A DNA stretch of 57,722 bases from Verrucomicrobiales bacterium (GTDB lineage Bacteria; Verrucomicrobiota; Verrucomicrobiia; Limisphaerales; CAIMTB01), in contig JAEUHG010000178.1 in the NCBI GenBank assembly GCA_016795425.1, positions 1-57,722 of the forward strand. The letters run 5' to 3'. Numbering within the stretch: the stretch's first letter is position 1; each line of letters starts with the position of its first letter. Under the pieces are notes generated by a model that was given only the letters and a program-made list of their open reading frames with translations, was not told where the DNA came from and searched no databases. A program made the translations under genes and the position numbers. This document shows positions 33,697-40,811 of the stretch, piece after piece.

Positions 33697-36549
33697 TTAC
33701 TCGGGCAGGTTGGCCAGCGCACCCAGGATTTGTTGCTTCTTGGTCTGCCAATCCAGCAGGCGCTGCTGGTGTTCTTGCAGGACCTTGGCCGGCACCTTCT
33801 GTGTGAAATTCGGGTTGGCGAGCTTCTCCTGGACCTTGGCGATCTCGGCGTCGACCTTTTCCAATTCCTTTCCCAGTCGGCTCCGTTCCGCGGCAGTGTC
33901 GATGAGTCCTGCGAGCGGAAGGTACAAATCCGCAAGATTATTGGAGACCATTGCGGTGCCCTTTTCGGGTTTCCAATCCGGAGTCGCCCGTTCCAAGGGA
34001 TCGGCGTTGAGCAGGAGGCGGAGTGTGGCGAGTTCGGCGTCAGGCAGGTCTCCTGACGGCCGGATCACGAAGCGGACCTTTTTGTTGGCCGGGACATTGG
34101 ATAGGGCGCGAAGATTGCGGCCGAGTCCGACGAGTTCGATTTTGGCGTTGGCCACCTGGTCGACGGACTCTTCGAGGCCCCACTCCAATTTCTCATCTTC
34201 ATTGAGAGGCTGGGGCCACGGGGCGGTCATGAGGGTCAGACCGCCTTGCTGGGCGGGCATATCGGCGGCATAGCCGAGGCCGTGCCACAATTCCTCGGTG
34301 ATGAACGGCAGGAAGGGGTGGAACAGCCGGAGCGTATGGCTGAGGACGAAGTCGATGACGGCAAGTTTGTTCGCCCGGATGGCGGTGTCTTCGCCGAAGA
34401 ACGCGGCTTTGCTTGCCTCGACATACCAGTCGCAGTACTCGCTCCAGAAAAATCGGTAGAGAGTCTGGGTGACTTCGCTGAACCGGTAGGCCTCGTAGGC
34501 GCGTTCGATTTCCCGCAGGGCCTGGTCGAGGCGCAGGAGAATCCAGCGGTCATCGTTGGTCAGGAGGTCGGGACGGATTTCCGCCTGGACGTCGCCTCCT
34601 TGCATCTGCCGGAACCGGCAGGCGTTCCACAGCTTGTTGCAGAAGTTGCGCCCGAGTTCGACGTTGAGTTCATCATAGATGACGTCCTGTCCAAGGGGCG
34701 CGGAGCGCATGACGCCGAAGCGCAAGGCATCGGCACCATATTTGGAAACGAGATCCAATGGGTCCGGGGAATTACCCAGGCTCTTGGACATTTTGCGCCC
34801 CTGTTTGTCCCGGATGATGCCGGTGAAGTAGACATTACGGAACGGCATCTCTCCCATGAACTCGTAGCCCGCCATGATCATGCGGGCGACCCAGAAGAAG
34901 ATGATGTCGGGCCCGGTGACGAGGTCGGCGGTCGGGTAGAAAGCCTTCAGCGTGGCGTTGTGATTGTCTTTGGCGGATTCGCCCACCCAACCCATGGTGG
35001 CAAAGGGCCAGAGCCAGGAACTGAACCAGGTATCAAGCACATCCGGGTCCTGGACGAATCCGAGTTCCACCAGTTTCGCTTCTTCCGCCGCGGAGAGAGT
35101 TGCGGCATGGATGGAGCCGTTGTCGGCGTTGAAACGGACCCAACTCTCGGCCCCGGAGCCACCGCTAAAGCTGAAACGATGGGCGGTGGTGGTGGCACCG
35201 GGGGACGTCCCACCTAGTTGGGCGGCAAACTTGGCGTCGAAACCGGCGCGTCGGTCGGAACCTTTCTCGAGGGTCCAGACCGGGATTCGATGTCCCCACC
35301 ACAGTTGCCGGCTGATGCACCAGTCCTGGATGCCGGCCATCCAGTGGTCGTAGACCTTGGCCCAGCGGTCGGGATGGAAGCGCAGGGAGCCCTGGGCGAC
35401 ACAGGACTGAGACGACTGGGTAGCCGGGTATTTTAGGAACCACTGTTCGCTCAGCCTGGGTTCGATGGGCACGCCGGCGCGTTCGCTGAATCCCACGTTG
35501 TTGGCGTAAGGTTCGGCCTTCTCGAGCGTGCCATGGGCCTCGAGGATTTCCGCTGCCTTCTTGCGGGCGGCGAAGCGGTCGAGTCCGGCGAGGTCCTTGC
35601 CGGCCAGATCGTTCATGGTCCCGTTGGCATTCAGGACATCGATGACGGGGAGTTGGTGCCGCAGGCCGATGTCAAAGTCGGCTCGATCGTGGGCCGGAGT
35701 GACCTTCAGCACACCCGTACCGAACTCGGGATCGATGTGGTCGTCCGCAACAATGGGCAGATGGGCCTGGTTCTCGATGGGCAGGGCGCGGCGGACGTGT
35801 TTGCCGATGAGGCGGGCATAGCGTGGATCCTTGGGATTGACCGCGACCGCGGTGTCGGCCGGGATGGTCTCGGGCCGGGTGGTGGCGATGGTGAGCCAGG
35901 TGCCCGGTTCCTCGACGACCTCGACTTTGAAATAGTAGAGGGACCCTTTCTGCTCCTGCATGACCACCTCCTCGTCGGAGAGAGCGGTAAGGGAGGCTGG
36001 GCACCAATTCACCATGCGCTTGCCGCGATAGATCAGGCCTTTGCGATAAAGGTCGACGAACACGTGCTGGACGCACCGGGAATACTCCGGGTCCATGGTA
36101 AAGCGTTCACGGCTCCAATCACACGAGGCTCCGATCTTCTTGAGCTGCTGGATGATGATGCCGCCGTGCTTCTCTTTCCATTCCCAGACCTTCTCGAGGA
36201 ATTTTTCGCGGCCGAGATCATCGCGATGTTTGATCGCGCCCTGTTTCTTGAGCGTGCGTTCGACGACCGTTTGGGTGGCGATGCCGGCATGGTCCGTCCC
36301 CGGCAGCCAGAGGACTTCCTTGCCTTCCATGCGCGCCTTGCGGGCCAGGATATCCTGGATGGTGTTGTTCAGGACGTGGCCGAGGGTAAGGACGCCGGTG
36401 ACGTTGGGCGGCGGGATGACGATGGAATAGGCAGGCCGGCGTTCGGTGACGCGGGCCGGGTCGGCCTTAAAGCAATCGTGCTGCTGCCAGAATGCGTACC
36501 ACTTGTCCTCGACGGACTGCGGTTCATAGGCCTTCGGAATCTCACTCAT
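33697..36549 (-). CDS. valS: Valyl-tRNA synthetase
   Basis: Class Ia aminoacyl-tRNA synthetase charging tRNA-Val, 950 residues. The HIGH-equivalent TLGH lies at 55-58 (TGVLTLGHVLNN) and KMSKS at 586-590. The CP1 editing domain, anticodon-binding domain and the C-terminal coiled coil typical of ValRS (ERSRLGKELEKVDAEIAKVQ and on) are all present. Relative to typical ValRS there is an insertion at about residues 443-491, Gly/Ser/Ala-rich, before DPDVLDTWFSS; a short TQSSQSCVAQ stretch lies further upstream. Reading frame and motifs are intact, so it should be functional. The gap 36550-36766 shows nothing recognisable. Confidence 0.97.
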   Translation of the reverse strand: MSEIPKAYEPQSVEDKWYAFWQQHDCFKADPARVTERRPAYSIVIPPPNVTGVLTLGHVLNNTIQDILARKARMEGKEVLWLPGTDHAGIATQTVVERTLKKQGAIKHRDDLGREKFLEKVWEWKEKHGGIIIQQLKKIGASCDWSRERFTMDPEYSRCVQHVFVDLYRKGLIYRGKRMVNWCPASLTALSDEEVVMQEQKGSLYYFKVEVVEEPGTWLTIATTRPETIPADTAVAVNPKDPRYARLIGKHVRRALPIENQAHLPIVADDHIDPEFGTGVLKVTPAHDRADFDIGLRHQLPVIDVLNANGTMNDLAGKDLAGLDRFAARKKAAEILEAHGTLEKAEPYANNVGFSERAGVPIEPRLSEQWFLKYPATQSSQSCVAQGSLRFHPDRWAKVYDHWMAGIQDWCISRQLWWGHRIPVWTLEKGSDRRAGFDAKFAAQLGGTSPGATTTAHRFSFSGGSGAESWVRFNADNGSIHAATLSAAEEAKLVELGFVQDPDVLDTWFSSWLWPFATMGWVGESAKDNHNATLKAFYPTADLVTGPDIIFFWVARMIMAGYEFMGEMPFRNVYFTGIIRDKQGRKMSKSLGNSPDPLDLVSKYGADALRFGVMRSAPLGQDVIYDELNVELGRNFCNKLWNACRFRQMQGGDVQAEIRPDLLTNDDRWILLRLDQALREIERAYEAYRFSEVTQTLYRFFWSEYCDWYVEASKAAFFGEDTAIRANKLAVIDFVLSHTLRLFHPFLPFITEELWHGLGYAADMPAQQGGLTLMTAPWPQPLNEDEKLEWGLEESVDQVANAKIELVGLGRNLRALSNVPANKKVRFVIRPSGDLPDAELATLRLLLNADPLERATPDWKPEKGTAMVSNNLADLYLPLAGLIDTAAERSRLGKELEKVDAEIAKVQEKLANPNFTQKVPAKVLQEHQQRLLDWQTKKQQILGALANLPE

Positions 36550-36766
36550 GTCGCGTCCGCCGAGCCTACCCGAGCGGGGCAGTCCCCGGCAATCCAGGGT
36601 TCGCCGCGGAGAATGGGGAGCAACGATGCCCCATGAAGTGGGTGGCTACGGAGATTGGAGCAAAGGGCCATTGCAGAGGGTCTGGGAGAATGGAGCCCTC
36701 CCGCGGGTCGATTTCCCGGTGCGATGGAAATCCCGAGGCGGAATGAGTCTCAGCCGTGGGACCGGA

Positions 36767-39670
36767 TTAGTTGGGCACCAACCGGAAGAATTCCGTGGTG
36801 CCTGTGATGGGCACGCTCAGGGTGTTGCCCGGCGCCACGACGGATATCCACGAGGGCGTCCCGAGTCCGATGGTCTGCTCGAGCTTCCAGCCGGTAACAT
36901 AATCGGGCCAATGGACGATGACGCGCCGCCCGGTTGAGCGTTCCATACTCAGTTGTGGTTGGGTGGTGGAAACGCCCGTGCTGGTGGCGGTGAGACGCAA
37001 GCTCCGGCCGTCGGTGTTCGTGAGAGAATAGGTGAAGCCTTCCGCAAGTCCGCGCACTGACACCTCGGAGAAAGTCCCGGCGACCGCGCCTCCCCGCACC
37101 ACCTCAAACATTTGTCCGTTGGTGGGTGCGAAGCCGTCCCGGAAAACCAGCTCGGCCCGGCCGGCGAGGGTCACCAAACCGGTGGCTTCGATCTGGTCGT
37201 GAATGGAAGCGGTCGGGGAACCGGCCAACTCGATTTCCAGGGAGCTGCCCGCCGTGAAGGTCAGGTCGCCTTCAATCGTGGCGCGGCCAGGGGACGACCC
37301 TGGAAGAAACCTGCCTCCCGGTCGGAGTTGCACCGAGCCGATCAGCCGACCTCCGAGCCGAAAGGTTCCCAGGTTGGCGACGATCACCGTTCCAGGGATG
37401 GGCAATTCCGTGGTTTGTCCGACGATGGTCCCGCCGCCGCTTAGGCGAAGGACGCCGGGTTTGTAAACGGTTAGCGCAGATCTCAGCAGCAGCAGGCCTC
37501 CATCGGACACGGTCAAATTGCCCGGACCCGTGGCCAATCCCGTGCCTCCGACCAACATGCGATCCACCGCCTGGATCACCGAGCCCTGGCCTGAGACGTT
37601 CGCGACACCCGCGCCTCCAGGTCCGCCGCCGATGACGATCTGCTCGAAATCCACGGTTCCACCGTCGGTGACGTTGAGCGTTCCGTGGCCTAAGGTGCCG
37701 ACGATCAACGCGCCCCTTTGGCCGCCCCAAGCGGAGCCGGCACCATCCACGGTGACCGTGCCTACGGAGCCCGGTTGGTGGGCCACGCTGGCTTCGCCGA
37801 CCGCCGCATCCGGTACGAAGACACCCGGCATCAGGACCCTCGCCCCTCGCTCAATGGAAAGGCGTCCGACGCCGGTCTCGCCCACGTGCAGCGACTTCGC
37901 GACAGTCAGTGTTGAACTGTTGCCGGTCAGGCGCAGCAGATTGGATCGAGTGTTCGAGCCGACGAGGACGTCCGCGGAGGTGGCTGAACTGTCATGAATC
38001 GTCAATTGGCCGAGCCCGGCGCGCCCGATCTCGAGGGTGTTGGACACCTCCAGGCTAGTATCGGCGCCGACGACTTCCAGGGTCCCTTGCGAGCCCGACT
38101 CGACACCGACCGTCAGTTTGCTGGCGAGGACGCGTCCATGGTTCAGGACGCGCACCTGAGCCTTCCCCGCGACGCCGACTCCCATTTCATCGACCTGTCG
38201 AGCGTCCAAGGCGGAGGGAGAGGGTGAGGATCCGCCGTCCACGACCATGGTGCCTTCGCCACCGGGTTGGAGGCCGACGGCCAGTGCCGGGCCGCGAACT
38301 TCGACCCGTCCGCCTTCGCCCAGATTGAGTGTGGCACGACCCGTGTCATCGCCGACGACCAGGCCCTGGCGCGCGAGCCAGAAGGAATTGGCGCCGAAAA
38401 CCGAGCTGCTGGTGGCGGCGCCCGCCTGGCCGCCGTTAAGAAACGCGGCGGCGCATTCCACGCGTCCGCCGTTGTCGATGGTCAGCGACCCTTCACCGAA
38501 CGATCCCAATTCGAGGTTTCCGGAGAGGACCAGCGCCGCGCCGGAACCGGCGACACTGCAGCCGGCAACCCTGTTCGGGCTCATGGGTCCGCGCAGCGAG
38601 CCGCCTTTGACTTGGCCGCCGTCGCGAATGTCCATCACCATGTCTTCGGCCCGAGCGGCCAAGGTAAAGAGCGAACCGGGGTCGCGGACGATCAGCTGGG
38701 TTTGTGTGAGGGTCGCGGCGCTGCCACTTCCTTGGTTGAGGATCGTGACCTTTTGAGGGCCGACGCCGGCGATGCCGCCGGCGACGGCGAGACTCGAGCC
38801 GCTGCCATCCACGGTGTACCACGCGGAATCCGCAAGTGCTCCCGCCGCCAAGGTGGCTCCGGACTTCACCCTGACATCCGCGTACAGGAGACCTTCGCTG
38901 GTGGAGCCCGACACCCGCATGGAGGTGCCGCCACCTTCCAGCAGCCAGTCATTCAGAGAGGCGGCATCCGCAGTGATCGTCGAACCATTGATCGCGTGCC
39001 CGCCGCCGTTCAATCGTCCGGCCTGGAGCCGGCCGCCGTCCAGTTCCGCGGGCACGACCGTGAGGGTGTCGGCCGCCAGGAGCGAGCCGCTGTTGATGAT
39101 GCATTTGCCGACATTGAGGGCTCCCGTGTGGTGCCATTCCGAGGCGCCTTCGAGTCGCGGCTGAGGGACGCAGCCGACCTGGCTGGAGGACGTGATGCGC
39201 GCGCCATTGATCCCGGTCAGCCTCGTTTGAGCCGTCAGGATACCGAACGTGAAGTCGGACATGGTGAGTCCGGAACCATCCACCAGGAGGCTGCCTTCCT
39301 CGGCAACCGTGAAGGGACCGCCCCGGAGGGTGCCGCCCCCGCGCAATACCACGGGGTTCCCTCCCTGAATGTAGGTGCCGGCGGTGAAGTCGCCGTCGAG
39401 TTGGAGTGTGATGATGCCGATCAATTCGGCCTGACCCGACGAGGCGCCGTTGCACGTCACGGTGTAGGTGCCGAATCGGAAGATCGCAAAGTCACCGAGG
39501 CCCGGAAAGCCGCCCCCGCCGTCTGCGTTTTGCCAATTTGCCGGGCTATTATAGGCTCCGCTGACGGGGGGATTTCTCCAGGCGAATGTAGCGGCTTCGG
39601 CTGAGGAGGAGGGTAAGGCGAAGACCGCGCAGAAGACCTCAATGACTCTCATCCATGAAGCCTTAAGCAT
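36767..39670 (-). CDS. Autotransporter-passenger-like beta-helix surface protein with FYR-type C-terminal module
   Basis: A 967-residue exported protein. The chosen ATG (39670) gives a signal peptide MLKASWMRVIEVFCAVFALP, cleaved after SSAEA; an ATG 21 codons upstream and one 6 codons downstream are alternatives. The opening WRNPPVSGAYNSPANWQNAD and GGGGFPGLGDFAIF is typical of proteins with autotransporter-associated beta strands. About 20 strand-turn repeats follow (for example SLTIDNGGRVECAAAFLNGG, GTLNVTDGGTVDF, GNLTVSDGGLLLL). They predict a right-handed beta-helix. No beta-barrel translocator and no PEP-CTERM motif is present. Instead it ends in a divergent form of the shared module (WKLEQTIGLGTPSWISVV ... 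EFFRLVPN). Probably displayed or secreted; function unknown. Confidence 0.82.
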   Translation of the reverse strand: MLKASWMRVIEVFCAVFALPSSSAEAATFAWRNPPVSGAYNSPANWQNADGGGGFPGLGDFAIFRFGTYTVTCNGASSGQAELIGIITLQLDGDFTAGTYIQGGNPVVLRGGGTLRGGPFTVAEEGSLLVDGSGLTMSDFTFGILTAQTRLTGINGARITSSSQVGCVPQPRLEGASEWHHTGALNVGKCIINSGSLLAADTLTVVPAELDGGRLQAGRLNGGGHAINGSTITADAASLNDWLLEGGGTSMRVSGSTSEGLLYADVRVKSGATLAAGALADSAWYTVDGSGSSLAVAGGIAGVGPQKVTILNQGSGSAATLTQTQLIVRDPGSLFTLAARAEDMVMDIRDGGQVKGGSLRGPMSPNRVAGCSVAGSGAALVLSGNLELGSFGEGSLTIDNGGRVECAAAFLNGGQAGAATSSSVFGANSFWLARQGLVVGDDTGRATLNLGEGGRVEVRGPALAVGLQPGGEGTMVVDGGSSPSPSALDARQVDEMGVGVAGKAQVRVLNHGRVLASKLTVGVESGSQGTLEVVGADTSLEVSNTLEIGRAGLGQLTIHDSSATSADVLVGSNTRSNLLRLTGNSSTLTVAKSLHVGETGVGRLSIERGARVLMPGVFVPDAAVGEASVAHQPGSVGTVTVDGAGSAWGGQRGALIVGTLGHGTLNVTDGGTVDFEQIVIGGGPGGAGVANVSGQGSVIQAVDRMLVGGTGLATGPGNLTVSDGGLLLLRSALTVYKPGVLRLSGGGTIVGQTTELPIPGTVIVANLGTFRLGGRLIGSVQLRPGGRFLPGSSPGRATIEGDLTFTAGSSLEIELAGSPTASIHDQIEATGLVTLAGRAELVFRDGFAPTNGQMFEVVRGGAVAGTFSEVSVRGLAEGFTYSLTNTDGRSLRLTATSTGVSTTQPQLSMERSTGRRVIVHWPDYVTGWKLEQTIGLGTPSWISVVAPGNTLSVPITGTTEFFRLVPN

Positions 39671-39734
39671 GAGTTCAATGGTGCGTATGTCTCTCCGGGG
39701 CGACAAGGGAAGAGTCTGTCCGTGAACCCACACT

Positions 39735-40214
39735 TTGCGCGGCCGCTTTGGCTACCCGCAACGTTGTGGAATGCAGATTGACTCAGAGTTCGGACATTCC
39801 CGCATCCGGCGCGTGATTGCCGCCTTTGTGCCGTGGGATTTCTCTCGAGTGTCAGCGACCGGCACACGCTGGGCATTTCTCATGTCGGTGTTCGCCGTCG
39901 CTGTGATTCCGTCGCTTACACTTGCGGCCGGACTTGGCGAGCCGGTGGCGACGTTGATCGATCCTGAGCGTCGGACCAACCATTTCGGCTGGGCCACTTC
40001 GGTGTCCGGGAATCAGGTGATTGTCGGGAATTCTGTTACCACGAATATCGGTGGGTTCACGTTAACCACCGAGGTCGGATATGCCGATGTCTTCGTGCGC
40101 GAGGGCGGAACATGGCGTCACGATGGCCGGATGACCTCGCCCATCATGGCGTTCGGACACTTCGGTGCCAGCGTGGCCGCGAGTGGGGATGGGATCGTGG
40201 TCGGTTTCGGTTGA
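39735..40214 (+). pseudogene. 5' fragment of a secreted FG-GAP repeat protein gene
   Basis: An exported protein that stops after the first FG-GAP units. A leader (WAFLMSVFAVAVIPSLTLAA) is followed by two FG-GAP-type units, HFGWATSVSGNQVIVGNS and HFGASVAASGDGIVVGFG. Whole proteins of this kind usually carry many more units. The frame ends at 40214, exactly where transposase-derived sequence begins, so the gene was most likely cut by an insertion whose downstream part has been lost. The start may be the ATG at 39735, at 39771, or just before the leader. Confidence 0.68.
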
Positions 40215-40669
40215 TCCAGCCCGAGCGCCAGCGGGCCAAGGATCCTCCGCCACTGAAGGTGAAGGAGGTATCGGTTGGCGACCGACGCTACGTGGTTTGC
40301 CTGAACGAGGACCAGCGGCGCAAGGACGCGGCCGACCGGGAGGCCATCGTGGCGCAGCTGAGGGAGTAGCTGCCCGCCGGGGGCGAGGAGTTCGTCGGCA
40401 ACAAGGTCTACCGGAAATACCTGCGGGCGGAGTCGGGCACGGCGTTCATCCTCGACGAAGACAAGATCAAGGAAGAGGCGGCCTACGATGGCCACTGGAT
40501 GTTGCGGACCAACCTCGCCGACGAACCCGAGATGATCGCGATGGCGTGCAAGCAACTGTGGATGGTGGAGGACGTGTTCCGGACGATGAAGTCGACGCTC
40601 GAAACGCAACCGATCTACCACAAACGAGACGAGACGATCCGGGGCCACGTGTTCTGTAGTTTCTCGGCG
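40211..40669 (+). pseudogene. IS1634/IS4-type transposase remnant with in-frame amber codon
   Basis: The C-terminal part of a transposase of the IS1634 type. The frame starting near 40211 reads PERQRAKDPPPLKVKEVSVG, then DRRYVVCLNEDQRRKDAADR. A TAG at 40367-40369 stands where a CAG (Gln) would be expected, and the same frame resumes with EEFVGNKVYRKYL and WMLRTNLADE. The IS4-class terminal region follows (QLWMVEDVFRTMKSTLETQP, then IYHKRDETIRGHVFCSF) with the expected E-x6-K spacing. The usual Tyr three positions before QLW is Cys. Both ends are missing: the N-terminal half is absent and the frame loses similarity after CSF near 40669. Non-functional. Bases 40670-40811 show nothing recognisable. 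Confidence 0.85.
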
Positions 40670-40811
40670 ACGGCTAGAGGTGATACCGGCAGCGACTATC
40701 ATTGCGATGGAACCGAGGACTTCGCCCGGCGGGTAGGGTCATCGTTTCGGGAGAGGGCGTTCGATGAGGGGGCGGCCTTTCGTGTGTTGATTCGGAGGCT
40801 GGGGGTCATGG

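Noticed and set aside
34246..36636. Two long + strand frames across valS
   Set aside because: They are shadows of valyl-tRNA synthetase, which is unmistakable on the other strand.
40112..40369. A separate 85-codon gene ahead of the amber codon
   Set aside because: Its second half is transposase sequence that continues in the same frame after the TAG, and its first half is out-of-frame FG-GAP sequence.
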